Shown: in pieces, positions 1 through 8,596 of the stretch | Numbering within the stretch: the first letter of the stretch is position 1 | Layout of the letters: every line of letters begins with the position of its first letter | Origin: Arthrobacter sp. Leaf337 | GTDB taxonomy: Bacteria > Actinomycetota > Actinomycetes > Actinomycetales > Micrococcaceae | Reading direction: 5' to 3' | Length of the DNA stretch: 64,000 bases | Assembly (NCBI RefSeq): GCF_001423745.1 | Contig: NZ_LMPC01000031.1 | Span: forward strand, 474-64,473 | Program-made: the position numbers and the translations under genes | Notes under the pieces: model-generated | Database searches by the model: none | Seen by the model: the letters and a program-made list of their open reading frames with translations, nothing else | What the model was told of the DNA's origin: nothing

Positions 1-775
1 CCTCGCCGCCACCAACCCGGCAGTGGTCACCTACGACCCCGCCTACGGCTACGAAATGGGCCACATCGTCCGCGACGGCATCGAGCGCATGTACGGACCT
101 GAGGCTGCAAGCGGCGAAGGAACCGGAGCCGCGTCCGATAAAAACCTGATGTACTACATCACCGTCTACAACGAACCCATCACCCAGCCCAACGAGCCAG
201 AGAACCTCGACGTCAACGGTGTGCTGAAAGGCATCTACCGGGTGTCGGCGTCGGGCACTGGGGGTCCGAAGAGCCAGATCCTGGCCTCGGGCGTTTCGGT
301 GCCGTGGGCGCTGGAGGCCCAGCGGATCCTGGCTGAGGACTGGGGCGTCTCTGCCGACGTCTGGTCCGTGACGTCCTGGAACGAGCTCCGCCGCGACGGC
401 CTGGCGGCCGAGGAGGAAGCCTTCCTGAACCCCGGCGAGACGGCCCGGATCCCGTTTGTGGCCCAGCAACTGGCCGATGCGCAGGGCCCTGTCGTGGCGG
501 TCTCGGACTACATGAAGGCCGTCCCGGACCAGATCCGGCAGTTCCTGCCGCATCAGTTCGCCTCGCTCGGCGCGGACGGTTTCGGCTTCTCCGACACCCG
601 CGCCGCGGCCCGCCGCTTCTTCAAGAACGACACCCACTCGATCGTGGTGAAGACGTTGCAGCTGCTCGCGGCAAGGGGCGACGTGGAGGAGGGCGCGCCG
701 TCGTACGCCATGGACCGCTACAAGCTCCTGGATGTCAACGCCGGCACCACCGGCGGAGCGGGCGGCGACGCCTGA
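1..775 (+). CDS. aceE: Pyruvate dehydrogenase E1 component, homodimeric type, C-terminal part (5' truncated)
   Basis: Only the last 257 residues are in the window; the reading frame is open from base 2, so the gene starts upstream of the edge. AceE is the thiamine-diphosphate-dependent E1 subunit that decarboxylates pyruvate and acetylates the lipoyl domain of E2 in the cytosolic pyruvate dehydrogenase complex. The visible part matches the C-terminal transketolase-like domain of the single-chain E1 of actinobacteria and proteobacteria, with the stretches YNEPITQP, GIYRV, WSVTSWNELRRDG and GADGFGFSDTR. Its tail SYAMDRYKLLDVNA and a short Gly/Ala end are usual for actinobacterial AceE. A 15-bp perfect stem-loop follows 16 bases after the stop. 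The family call is firm; nothing can be said about the start or promoter. Confidence 0.93.
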   Translation, partial: LAATNPAVVTYDPAYGYEMGHIVRDGIERMYGPEAASGEGTGAASDKNLMYYITVYNEPITQPNEPENLDVNGVLKGIYRVSASGTGGPKSQILASGVSVPWALEAQRILAEDWGVSADVWSVTSWNELRRDGLAAEEEAFLNPGETARIPFVAQQLADAQGPVVAVSDYMKAVPDQIRQFLPHQFASLGADGFGFSDTRAAARRFFKNDTHSIVVKTLQLLAARGDVEEGAPSYAMDRYKLLDVNAGTTGGAGGDA

Positions 776-791
776 GCGGCTCATCCCTACA

Positions 792-835
792 ACAGTTGAC
801 GGCAGTCGTCCTCTGGAACAACTGCCGTCAACTGT
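792..835. repeat. 15-bp perfect inverted repeat after aceE
   Basis: ACAGTTGACGGCAGT at 792-806 pairs perfectly with ACTGCCGTCAACTGT at 821-835 around a 14-base loop. It lies between the aceE stop and the next start, with no T-tract after it. It could act as a transcript-end or mRNA-protecting stem, or be a REP-like element. The sequence differs from the other palindromes in the window. Confidence 0.7.
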
Positions 836-859
836 CGTGTGGCTGGATAGGCTGGGGCG

Positions 860-1468
860 ATGGCTGACTTACGGGCACGGAGTACGACGGCGGTGCTGCT
901 CGCCGCCGGGGCGGGCACCCGTTTGGGGCGGGGCCCCAAGGCCCTGCTGCCGTTCCGCGGCCGCACCCTGGTGGAAGTGCTCGCCGGGGTGCTGCTCGAC
1001 GGCGGCTGCCGCGACGTCGTGGTTGTCCTCGGGGCCGACTCGGCGAACGTCGGCAACACCGCGGACCTGACCCCGTACACCGTCGTCCAGAACCCTGACT
1101 GGCAGACCGGGATGGGCGGTTCGTTCCGGTCTGGCGTTGCGGCCGCGCCAGCCGGGGACCATGTGCTGATAGCGCTGGTCGACCAGCCCGGGCTGACCCG
1201 GGAAACAGTGGCCCGGCTCCTGTCGTTGCACCGGCCAGGCCGGGTGACGGCCGCCGCCTACCGGGCACCGGACGGCTCCCTCGAACGGGGTCATCCGCTG
1301 CTGCTGGACGCCACCTTGCGTGCCGAAGCGACGGAATCAGCAACGGGCGACGCCGGTGCACGCTTCTTCCTCGGGGCCCACCCGGAACTCATCGACCTGG
1401 TGGACTGCAGCGACCAGTCCGGCGGCGGGGACCTGGATTCACCGGACCAGCTGGGGCTGCTCGACTAG
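860..1468 (+). CDS. MocA-like molybdenum cofactor nucleotidyltransferase
   Basis: 202 residues, a GT-A fold nucleotidyltransferase of the MobA/MocA group. The N-terminal signature LAAGAGTRLGRGPKALLPF holds the glycine-rich nucleotide loop and the conserved Lys; VALDQPG-type residues near position 110 (ALVDQPG) are the second metal/nucleotide motif. MocA transfers CMP to molybdopterin cofactor to form the cytosine dinucleotide used by many xanthine dehydrogenase family enzymes. The neighbouring xdh operon on the other strand (3209-8378) fits a role in making its cofactor. No strong ribosome site is visible before the ATG at 860. MobA-type GMP transfer or another sugar-nucleotide reaction is not excluded, but the context favours MocA. 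Confidence 0.82.
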   Translation: MADLRARSTTAVLLAAGAGTRLGRGPKALLPFRGRTLVEVLAGVLLDGGCRDVVVVLGADSANVGNTADLTPYTVVQNPDWQTGMGGSFRSGVAAAPAGDHVLIALVDQPGLTRETVARLLSLHRPGRVTAAAYRAPDGSLERGHPLLLDATLRAEATESATGDAGARFFLGAHPELIDLVDCSDQSGGGDLDSPDQLGLLD

Positions 1469-1472
1469 CAGT

Positions 1473-2123
1473 TCAGGGCCGCATTCCCGCTGCGAGCAAC
1501 TCCTCCAGTCCGCGTTTGAAGCCGGACCGGCCGCCATGGGCGGGATGCCTGATCTTCGTCGCGTCCAGTCCGCTCCGCTGCAGTCTGCGGTGCGCCACGT
1601 TGCCCACCGCCACCACGGTTTCAATGGGAAACAGCTCCGTCAGCGACTGCCAGAACGGTGTTCCGAGTGCCGCTTCCGCTGCCGTGGGAGTGCGGTTGGA
1701 CAGCGGACGTCCCGCCACGTGCGTATGCCACGGACAGGCGCTCCACAGCAGCGGCAGGAATTCCAGCTCGGCCAGCACGTCCCACATCACCGTTGCGGTG
1801 GGCTCCGCGGCAATCCCCGCAGCATCCGGCGGCAGCACGTAGCCCTTCCCCGGTCCGAACAGCCCGAAGCTGTTGGCCGGCCCCTCAAACATGGTGCGGT
1901 TCGTGAAGGGAACTCCGGTGATCCGCATGCCCCTGAACCCGGGGGCCTCCCCCACCAGCAGCACCTTCGGGGCGCGGTCCAGCATTTCCTGGAGGTAGAT
2001 CTGCAGGTTCCGCCGCCGCTGCGCATTTTCCGGGACGGCGTGATCGAAGAAGTTGTTGCACGCCGGGCCGGTTGCCACGGCCGCGAGCCTGTCAACGAAG
2101 GCCGCTATGGACGGCGTGCCCAC
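1473..2123 (-). CDS. Uracil-DNA glycosylase superfamily protein
   Basis: 216 residues. The motif LLVGEAPGFRGMRITGVPF near residues 55-73 is the water-activating loop region of the UDG superfamily, and HPAHGG near residue 195 corresponds to the C-terminal HPS-type loop that enters the DNA minor groove. A middle segment, ACPWHTH, may be structural. No Cys cluster of the 4Fe-4S family 4/5 enzymes is evident, so the subfamily is unclear. It converges on mocA, with only four bases between the stops. It is last on the minus strand after the xdh operon, separated from it by a palindrome, so it is probably not part of the purine pathway. Confidence 0.75.
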   Translation of the reverse strand: MGTPSIAAFVDRLAAVATGPACNNFFDHAVPENAQRRRNLQIYLQEMLDRAPKVLLVGEAPGFRGMRITGVPFTNRTMFEGPANSFGLFGPGKGYVLPPDAAGIAAEPTATVMWDVLAELEFLPLLWSACPWHTHVAGRPLSNRTPTAAEAALGTPFWQSLTELFPIETVVAVGNVAHRRLQRSGLDATKIRHPAHGGRSGFKRGLEELLAAGMRP

Positions 2124-2139
2124 CTTGGCCCCCTTCCAA

Positions 2140-2204
2140 GCGCGAACGGGCAGATATGGCCCTCGAAAGCGGCCGGGTTGGGGTCATTATCTGCCCGTTC
2201 GCGC
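2140..2204. repeat. Intergenic palindrome of the GCGCGAACGG family, copy 1
   Basis: GCGCGAACGGGCAGATA at 2140-2156 pairs perfectly with TATCTGCCCGTTCGCGC at 2188-2204; the loop is 31 bases. The outer 10 bases of the arms match the palindromes at 16999-17057 and 19628-19692. It lies between the aldo/keto reductase stop and the glycosylase-like gene start. Confidence 0.85.
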
Positions 2205-2217
2205 CAAGGTGACCCGG

Positions 2218-3204
2218 CTACCAGCGCGGGTGGATCGCTTCGCGGAAGTAGCGGTCGTAGATTTCATGGACACCTACGTCGAACGTCGCGTCGATGCCGC
2301 TGACGCCCGCGGCGGCAGCGTTGGAGCGGGCCTGCTCCACGTTCCGGGCCCCCGGGATGACGGTGCTGACACCGTCCTGCGCCGCGATCCACGCGATGGC
2401 CGCCTGCGCGGTGCTGACGCCGTCGGGCACCAGTTCCTCGAACTCGGCCACCGCTTTGAGGCCCTGCCCGAAGTCCACGCCGGAGAAGGTCTCCCCGACG
2501 TCGAACGCGGAGCCGGTGCGGTTGTAGTTCCGGTGGTCGTCCGCCGCGAAGGACGTGTCCTCGGTGTACTTGCCGGAGAGCAGGCCCGAGGCGAGCGGGA
2601 CCCTGGCGATGATGCCCACCCCGGCTGCCTCGGCCGCGGGCAGCACTTCGTCCAGCGGCTTGAGCCGGAAGGCGTTGAGGATGATCTGCACGGTGGCCGT
2701 GCCTTCGTGGCGCATGGCTTCGAGGGCTTCGTCGGTCCGCTCCACGCTGACGCCGTAGTTCCGGATGGCACCTTCGGCCACGAGGATGTCCAGTGCGTCG
2801 TAGACCTCGGCGTTGCTGTACACGGCAGTGGGCGGGCAGTGCAACTGGACCAGGTCCAGCTGCTCGAGGCCCAGGTTGCGCCGGGACCGGTCCGTCCACT
2901 CGCGGAAGTTGGCGAGGTTGTAGTTCTCCGGCTGCTGGTCCATCCGGCGGCCCATCTTGGTGGCCACGGTGATGTCCAGGCCCGGGTTGTCCGCCAGGAA
3001 CGCGCCGATGGCCTGCTCGCTCCGGCCGTCGCCATAAACGTCCGCGGTGTCGAAGAACGTGACGCCCTCTTCCACGGAGGCGGCCAGGATGGCCTGCGCC
3101 TGCGCGGGGTCCACGTTGCCCCAGTCCGCGCCAAGCTGCCACGTGCCCAGCCCAACGATGGAGACGTTCCGTCCGGTCTTGCCCAACAATCGCTTTTCCA
3201 TCAT
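2218..3204 (-). CDS. Aldo/keto reductase
   Basis: 328 residues from the ATG at 3204, which lies four bases after the stop of the xanthine dehydrogenase gene, so translation is probably coupled; an in-frame ATG at 3231 would overlap that gene and is less likely. The AKR fold is clear: GLGTWQLG at the N-terminus, FFDTADVYGDGRSE with the catalytic Asp and Tyr, TVATKMGRR with the Lys, LVQLHCPP with the His, and a C-terminal NADPH site GVSTVIPGARNVEQ. The family reduces carbonyls with NAD(P)H. The substrate is unknown; its place in the xdh operon suggests a link to purine breakdown or aldehyde disposal, but this is inference. Confidence 0.88.
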   Translation of the reverse strand: MMEKRLLGKTGRNVSIVGLGTWQLGADWGNVDPAQAQAILAASVEEGVTFFDTADVYGDGRSEQAIGAFLADNPGLDITVATKMGRRMDQQPENYNLANFREWTDRSRRNLGLEQLDLVQLHCPPTAVYSNAEVYDALDILVAEGAIRNYGVSVERTDEALEAMRHEGTATVQIILNAFRLKPLDEVLPAAEAAGVGIIARVPLASGLLSGKYTEDTSFAADDHRNYNRTGSAFDVGETFSGVDFGQGLKAVAEFEELVPDGVSTAQAAIAWIAAQDGVSTVIPGARNVEQARSNAAAAGVSGIDATFDVGVHEIYDRYFREAIHPRW

Positions 3205-3208
3205 CCGA

Positions 3209-6082
3209 CTATAGGCCGTTAGCGCTCTCAAGGCGCGTGGCCAGTCCCGCTTCCTTCAGCCCCAGGTAGATCTTGTCCCGTGCGATGGGGAGCTCGGCGA
3301 ACCTCACCCCCGTGGCATTCCGGATAGCGTTGGCGAGCGCCGGTGCCACCGGGTTGAACGGGCTCTCGCTCATCGATTTCGCCCCGAGCGGGCCCAGTTT
3401 GTCGCTGGTCTCGGCGAAATAGACCTCGCTGCGGGGCACGTCCGCGAAGGTGGGGATGTGGTATTGCCGCAGGATGTCCGTGGTGACCTTCCCGCCGTCG
3501 TCCACCTTCACTTCCTCGTACAGCGCGGCGCCGAGGGCCTGCGCGATCCCGCCTTCGACCTGCCCGCGGCATTGCCGCGGATTGACCACCACGCCGGCGT
3601 CGGCGGCCTGCACGCTCTGCAAAATCTTCAGTTCGCCGGTTCCGGTGTTGACGGCCACCCGGAAGCCCTGGACGTTGAACGCCACCGATCGCGGCGTGCC
3701 GCCCCAGTGCCCCTCGGTGGCAAGCTCGACGCCGGCGGCTGCAGCGGCGTCGAAGATTTCCGTCAGCGGCACCCGCGTTCCCTCGCACACCACGGCGTCC
3801 TCGTCCAGCACGCAGCCGGAGGACTGCACCTGGCGGATGCCGGCGGCGAACGCCCGGATCCGGATAGCGAGCTCTTCCGCCGCCGCCAGCGTGGCCTTGC
3901 CGGCCACCACGGTTCCGGCCGAGCCGAACGCACCGGTATCGTGCTGCACCAGGTCCGTGTCCGACTGCCGTACGGTGATTCGCGCCGCCGTCGTGGACAG
4001 GGCGGTGGCCGCGAGCTGGGCGTGGACAGTCGTGGTGCCGTTGCCGAATTCGGCGGTCCCGACGTCGGCGGCGTACGTTCCGTCCGGAAGGAGCCGGAGC
4101 CTGGAGTGGGCAAAGTGGCCCCGTGGCGGGACGGTGTCGATCATGGACAGCGCCGTCCCCTCCCCCGTGACCCAGTCCGGGCCCAGGTCATCGAGGCCGG
4201 CGGCCCGGTAGCGTTCGAGCCCGCGGGCCAGCGCGTCCTGCACCAGGCTGGTGCACTGGTCCAGCCCGTAGCTGCCGTAGTGCACGTCCTCTTCCGGTTC
4301 GGGGTGCGTGGAGAGCATGTCGTCACCTTCGAGGACCATGTTGCGGCGGCGGAACTCCAGCGGATCCATCCCGATCCCGGTGGCGAGCTCGTCGATGCCC
4401 GACTCGATGGCGAAGATCATCTGGCTCAGGCCGTAGCCCCGGAACGCGCCGGACGGCACCGTGTTGGTGTACACCGCGTGGGCGTCCACCTTCTTGTTGG
4501 CGCACTTGTACACGCCGAGGGATTCGCCGCAGCCGTGGAACATCACGCCCGGGGCATGGTTGCCGTAGGCGCCGGTGTTGGTGAGCACGTCCAGCTGCAG
4601 CGCGGTGAGCCGGCCGTCCCTACTGGCCCCGGCCTTGAGGTGGATGGTGAACGGGTGCCGGGTGGTGGCGGCCGTGAACTGCTCGGTCCGGGTGAATTCG
4701 AGCTGCACGGGGCGCTTCAGTTTCAGCGCGGCCAGGGCCACGACGTCCTCGGTGAGCACTTCCTGCTTGCCGCCAAAGCCGCCTCCCACGCGGCCGGCCA
4801 CCACGCGGATCTGTTCCTCGGGCAGGTCAAAGACCCGCGCGAGGGTGCGCCGGACCAGGAACGGGACCTGACTGGAAGTGCGGACCTGGAGCCGGCCGTC
4901 GTCGTCGACCGAGGCGATCGCGGCGTGCGTTTCCAGCGCAGTGTGCTGCACGCGGTGGGTCCGGTAGGTCTGTTCATGGATGAAGTCGGCCTCGGCAAAC
5001 CCGGCGGCTACGCTGCCCAGTTCCGAATGCAGCTCCGCCACAACGTTCTGTTCGGGCCGGCTGATGCGCGCCGTGGCCGCGTCCTTCCCGCCGTGGACCG
5101 CCGGGGCCCCGGGGTGCATCGCTTCCTCGGGAGTGAAGACCGCCTCCAGCACCTCGTAATCGACGTTGAGGGCGCGCACGCCGGCTTCCGCCGCCGCCAC
5201 GGAATCGGCGACGACGGCGGCAACTTTCTGCCCGATGAACCGGACGACGTCGTCCAGGACCCGGGTGTCGTCCGGATCGTCGGTGTACAGCTCATGCTGG
5301 GCCGTGGAGAACAGCTGCGCGGGGGCGTCCTCGTGGGTGAAGACGGCCACCACGCCGGGGATCTCCAGTGCGGCGGTTGAGTCGATCGACAGTACCCGGG
5401 CGTGGGCGTGCGGTGACCGCAGGAGTTTCAGGTGCAGCAGTCCGGGCAGTCCCTCCGCGGGCACGTCCAGTGTGTAGCGGGCCCTTCCTGTCACGACGGC
5501 GAGGCTCGCCGGGGCGGGAACGTCGGCACCAAGCTGGCCCGGCTTGGGCTCGGGCTGCCCTTCGCCGGCGATCCCCGAACCGGGACCCTTGGGGTCCGGG
5601 TGTCCTTCACGGCCGCAAACGGCGTCCTCGATTGCCCGGTAGCCGGTGCAGCGGCAGAGGTTTCCCTTGAGGTTCCGGGGCAGGTTTTCCTTTTGCTCCT
5701 CGTCGAACGTGGCAGCCGTCATCACCATGCCGGCGGTGCAGAATCCGCACTGGAACCCCTGGCGGTCCAGGAACTGCTGCTGCATCGGGTGGAGGGCGTC
5801 GGCGTCGGACGCGGTTCCGTCGCCCGGTCCGCAGGTCCCGGCCAGGCCCTCGATCGTGGTGACGGCGTGCCCTTCAGCCCGAACGGCCGGGTAGATGCAG
5901 CTGTGGACGGGCGTGCCGTCCACGTGGACCGTGCAGGCGCCGCAGTCGCCGCCGTCGCATCCCTTCTTGACGCCGAAGTTGCCCTGCTCCCGCAGGAAGG
6001 TGCGCAGGCACTGCCCGGGACGCGGCTCGGCCGCAGCCGGGACGCCGTTGATTTCAATGGCGCGGGTGGTCTCGTTGGCCAT
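3209..6082 (-). CDS. Xanthine dehydrogenase, fused [2Fe-2S] and molybdopterin subunit
   Basis: 957 residues. Residues 1-155 are a two-cluster ferredoxin domain: plant-type cysteines C42, C47, C50 and C62, then C112, C115, C143 and C145 (QCGFCTAGM and LCRCTGY). A linker of about 40 residues rich in Pro and Gly leads to the molybdenum domains (from about residue 195), with VGGGFGGKQE binding the cofactor and GAFRGYG near the substrate pocket. The near-C-terminal GAKSMSESP corresponds to the GxGEPP segment and keeps the catalytic Glu. The enzyme hydroxylates hypoxanthine and xanthine to urate. The FAD subunit is separate and directly upstream (two-base gap), and xdhC comes before it. Fusion of FeS and Mo parts without the FAD domain is less common than XdhA/XdhB splitting. 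Another purine or N-heterocycle substrate is possible; uricase and guanine deaminase nearby favour xanthine. Confidence 0.9.
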   Translation of the reverse strand: MANETTRAIEINGVPAAAEPRPGQCLRTFLREQGNFGVKKGCDGGDCGACTVHVDGTPVHSCIYPAVRAEGHAVTTIEGLAGTCGPGDGTASDADALHPMQQQFLDRQGFQCGFCTAGMVMTAATFDEEQKENLPRNLKGNLCRCTGYRAIEDAVCGREGHPDPKGPGSGIAGEGQPEPKPGQLGADVPAPASLAVVTGRARYTLDVPAEGLPGLLHLKLLRSPHAHARVLSIDSTAALEIPGVVAVFTHEDAPAQLFSTAQHELYTDDPDDTRVLDDVVRFIGQKVAAVVADSVAAAEAGVRALNVDYEVLEAVFTPEEAMHPGAPAVHGGKDAATARISRPEQNVVAELHSELGSVAAGFAEADFIHEQTYRTHRVQHTALETHAAIASVDDDGRLQVRTSSQVPFLVRRTLARVFDLPEEQIRVVAGRVGGGFGGKQEVLTEDVVALAALKLKRPVQLEFTRTEQFTAATTRHPFTIHLKAGASRDGRLTALQLDVLTNTGAYGNHAPGVMFHGCGESLGVYKCANKKVDAHAVYTNTVPSGAFRGYGLSQMIFAIESGIDELATGIGMDPLEFRRRNMVLEGDDMLSTHPEPEEDVHYGSYGLDQCTSLVQDALARGLERYRAAGLDDLGPDWVTGEGTALSMIDTVPPRGHFAHSRLRLLPDGTYAADVGTAEFGNGTTTVHAQLAATALSTTAARITVRQSDTDLVQHDTGAFGSAGTVVAGKATLAAAEELAIRIRAFAAGIRQVQSSGCVLDEDAVVCEGTRVPLTEIFDAAAAAGVELATEGHWGGTPRSVAFNVQGFRVAVNTGTGELKILQSVQAADAGVVVNPRQCRGQVEGGIAQALGAALYEEVKVDDGGKVTTDILRQYHIPTFADVPRSEVYFAETSDKLGPLGAKSMSESPFNPVAPALANAIRNATGVRFAELPIARDKIYLGLKEAGLATRLESANGL

Positions 6083-6084
6083 GC

Positions 6085-7095
6085 TCAGGCCCCTTCCTGC
6101 TGAGGCGAAGCCTGCGGTGAAGACGTTTGCTGTGGTGAAGCTGAGTGCTGTGGAGATTTTCGCTGCGGGGGCCAGAAGTCCCCGGAGACACGGGCCGGCG
6201 GAACCCCGGCAGGGGCTGCCAGTTCTGCCCTGATTTCCTCCGCGAGCCGGTAGGTCATGTCCTTACGCCAGGCGGGCAGCCCGTGGATGTCGTCGTGGTA
6301 GAGCTCCGCCGGGATGGCGGCGTCGAGCGCTTCGACGAGGGTAGCTGTGGAGACCGTAGAGTCGGACTGCGCGGCGAAGCGCAGCTGCACGGGGCGCTTG
6401 GTGGCGGCGGTGACGGTGAGGACCAGGGTGCCGTCGGCGTCGAGCCGTCCGATCAGCAGCACCCCGGACCGTCCCAGGTTGCTCAGCGACAGGCGCCGGA
6501 ACGCCACCCGGGACGCAAGCGCCGACGCCGGGAGGTGGATGCTGCGCAGGAGTTCGCCGGGTGCCAGGCAGTTCTTGCCGTCCCCCGTGACGAAGCCGGC
6601 CACCGGCACCGTGCGGCTGGCACCGCCGGGGCCATGAACAGTGGCTTTCCCGTCGAGGGCGGCACAGAGCGAGATCATGGGACCGGCCGGCAGCGAGGTG
6701 CAGAGGTTGCCTCCCACGGTGGACATGTTCCACACCTTGAAGGAGGCCACGAAGGAGTCGCAGCAGGGCCGGATGAGGTCCAGGGCGGGCCAGGCAGCTG
6801 CCTTGCCTTGGTTGGCGGAAGCGGGCCCGGCGGCAGGCGCCACGGCATCGGACTCCGGCAGGGCATAAAGCTTGGCCACCGTGCAGGTCGCTGCAAGCTC
6901 GATGCCGTTATCCGTCACCGTGACGGCGGGCCAGCCGGCGTCACCGAGGTCCAGCAGCCGCCGAAGCGGCTCCTTGCCGAAAGCGAGGCTCCCGTAGGAG
7001 AAGAGGACGGTTCCGCCGGCGAGCCAGGCATCGCCGTCGCGCCATTCTGCCGGGTCCTGGGTGCGGACCACGGCCTCGATGGTGTTCATGTCCAT
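6085..7095 (-). CDS. Xanthine dehydrogenase FAD-binding subunit
   Basis: 336 residues with the FAD_binding_5 and CO dehydrogenase flavoprotein C-terminal domains. The FAD loops are visible: LAGGTVLFSYG near residue 26 (usual AGGTDL) and TVGGNLCTSLPAG near residue 130. It carries electrons from the iron-sulphur clusters of the fused subunit to NAD+. The start overlaps the end of xdhC by 10 bases and its stop is two bases before the next start, so the three genes are one translationally coupled unit. The C-terminal about 30 residues are Ser/Gln/Pro rich (SPQQ repeats), look disordered, and are not part of the usual fold. Confidence 0.9.
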   Translation of the reverse strand: MDMNTIEAVVRTQDPAEWRDGDAWLAGGTVLFSYGSLAFGKEPLRRLLDLGDAGWPAVTVTDNGIELAATCTVAKLYALPESDAVAPAAGPASANQGKAAAWPALDLIRPCCDSFVASFKVWNMSTVGGNLCTSLPAGPMISLCAALDGKATVHGPGGASRTVPVAGFVTGDGKNCLAPGELLRSIHLPASALASRVAFRRLSLSNLGRSGVLLIGRLDADGTLVLTVTAATKRPVQLRFAAQSDSTVSTATLVEALDAAIPAELYHDDIHGLPAWRKDMTYRLAEEIRAELAAPAGVPPARVSGDFWPPQRKSPQHSASPQQTSSPQASPQQEGA

Positions 7096-8378
7096 GGGGT
7101 CTCCTGGTGTTGCGGGGTGCTGATGTTCTGAGTTGTAACGGTGTGGATGGGGCCGGTGCCGTCCTTCAGCGACGATGCCTGCACGGATGCACCGGCGGTG
7201 CGGCTACGGCTGGCCACGAGTTCGGCGGTGATGGACACCGCCACTTCGGCCGGGGTGACTGCACCGAGGTCCAGTCCGATGGGCGAATGCAGCCGGGACA
7301 GGTCTTCGGCGGTGACGCCCGCGGCAAGCAGTGAGTCGACGCGCTGCCGGTGGCTGCGGCGCGATCCCATCGCGCCGACATAGGCCAGGTCCAGGCCCAG
7401 CGCGGTTTGCAGCAGCGGGATGTCGAATTTGGGATCGTGGGTCAGGACGCACGCCACGGTCCGGGCGTCGATCCGTCCTGCCGCTGCTTCCCCGGCCAGG
7501 TAGCGGTGCGGCCAGGCCGTGACCACCTGGTCTGCACCGGCGAAGCGTGACTGGCTTGCGAAGGCCGGCCGGGCATCGCACAGGGTCACGTGATAGCCCA
7601 GCAACTGGGCGGCGGGCAGCAGGGCTGCGCTGAAGTCGTTGGCGCCGAAGATCAGGAGCCGGGCGGGCGGCAGCCGGCTCTCGACCAGCAGGTTGATCGG
7701 CTCCGGGCCCGGTTCCGGGCCGGTGGCCGAGTTCGTAGCGTGGCTTTGTGGCACAGTTGCGCCGGAAACGCATCCCTCCGGCGGGGCAAGCCGCACCAGG
7801 CCGGTCCGGCCGCCGCGGAGCAGCGGTTCCAGCTGCGCAGCGGCAGCGCGCACCAGCCGCCGTCCGGCCGGTGCGCCGATGGATGCCAGTCCCATCAGCG
7901 CCGCAAGTTCAGCCGAGGAATCCACCCGGAAGCTTGCCGGATCCGGGATCACGACGGCGCCGCCCCCGTTTGCGTCCACCCTCCGGATCAGCGCGAGAGC
8001 GCTGGCGGATCCGGGACCGGCAAGGGCCCGCAGCTTCTCCAGCCGGAGCCCTTGGGGCGCCGACCCCAGCGGCTCGATGTGGATCTCCAGCTCACCGCCG
8101 CAGGTGAGCCCGACGGCGAACGCGTCCTCGGCGCTGTAGCCGAAAAACTCACGGCGGGTGCCGCCGTCGTGCATCGCCTGCAAAGCCGCCTCCACCACGG
8201 CGCCTTCAACGCAGCCGCCGGACAGGCTCCCCAGCACTTCGCCGGCTTCGGACACGAGCATGGACGTGCCCAGCGGCCTCGGCACGGATCCGCCCGCGCC
8301 CACCACGGTGGCCACTGCGCAGCGCTGGCCGGTGACGGCGGGCTGCCACTCCCTGAGTGAGGGCATCAGATCCAACAT
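7086..8378 (-). CDS. xdhC: XdhC/CoxI family molybdenum-cofactor insertion protein
   Basis: 430 residues. The N-terminal XdhC_CoxI domain shows VVGAGGSVPRPLGTSMLV and LSGGCVEGAVVEAA with its conserved Cys. The C-terminal Rossmann-like domain (about residue 235 on) has LLIFGANDFSAALLPAA, CVLTHDPKFD and AYVGAMGSRRSH. XdhC binds Moco, protects the sulfurated form and hands it to apo-xanthine dehydrogenase. It is the first gene of the xdh unit on this strand. A 110-residue linker between the domains is longer than usual and Pro/Gly/Glu rich around residues 205-235. The ATG at 8378 gives the LDLMPSLREW start expected of the family. Confidence 0.9.
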   Translation of the reverse strand: MLDLMPSLREWQPAVTGQRCAVATVVGAGGSVPRPLGTSMLVSEAGEVLGSLSGGCVEGAVVEAALQAMHDGGTRREFFGYSAEDAFAVGLTCGGELEIHIEPLGSAPQGLRLEKLRALAGPGSASALALIRRVDANGGGAVVIPDPASFRVDSSAELAALMGLASIGAPAGRRLVRAAAAQLEPLLRGGRTGLVRLAPPEGCVSGATVPQSHATNSATGPEPGPEPINLLVESRLPPARLLIFGANDFSAALLPAAQLLGYHVTLCDARPAFASQSRFAGADQVVTAWPHRYLAGEAAAGRIDARTVACVLTHDPKFDIPLLQTALGLDLAYVGAMGSRRSHRQRVDSLLAAGVTAEDLSRLHSPIGLDLGAVTPAEVAVSITAELVASRSRTAGASVQASSLKDGTGPIHTVTTQNISTPQHQETPWT

Positions 8379-8533
8379 TGCTGCACTCCCTTTTCCTGTG
8401 CGGCGATGGTGTCCATATTCTCGTTCCTATCCTGCGCCGGGGGAAGCACCGGCTGTTGTGGCGCCTGCGTCAGTTTCATTGCAGTTCTTACTGCGATTGA
8501 GTTGGCCGCCAGTTGGCGGACCGGCATTTTGGT
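8379..8533 (-). promoter_or_regulatory. Probable 5' region of the xdhC-xdh operon
   Basis: This stretch between the NCS2 permease terminator and the xdhC start holds no gene. The xdh unit must either be transcribed from here or be reached by read-through from guaD and the permease. I see no clear -10/-35 pair and no match to the TGRRAC-N4-GTTYCA operator found elsewhere in the island. Confidence 0.35.
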
Positions 8534-8568
8534 GGACCGGGGCCGGCCCCATCTGCCTGCCCCGGTCC
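8534..8568 (-). terminator. Stem-loop after the NCS2 purine permease
   Basis: GGACCGGGGC at 8534-8543 pairs perfectly with GCCCCGGTCC at 8559-8568 (10 bp, 15-base loop). It lies 29 bases beyond the permease stop on the minus strand. There is no T-run, so it may slow rather than end transcription into xdhC. Confidence 0.6.
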
Positions 8569-8596
8569 GGTCTAAGGGTGTTCCTCGTCCGGGTTC

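Noticed and set aside
828..1361. Open frames opposite the mocA-like gene
   Set aside because: Arg/Pro-rich translation without motifs; the plus-strand frame carries the nucleotidyltransferase signature.
3458..5380. Long open frame (640 codons) antisense to the xanthine dehydrogenase gene
   Set aside because: It is a shadow of a high-GC coding gene: no ribosome site, no family-like motif, and it follows the third-position GC pattern of the other strand.
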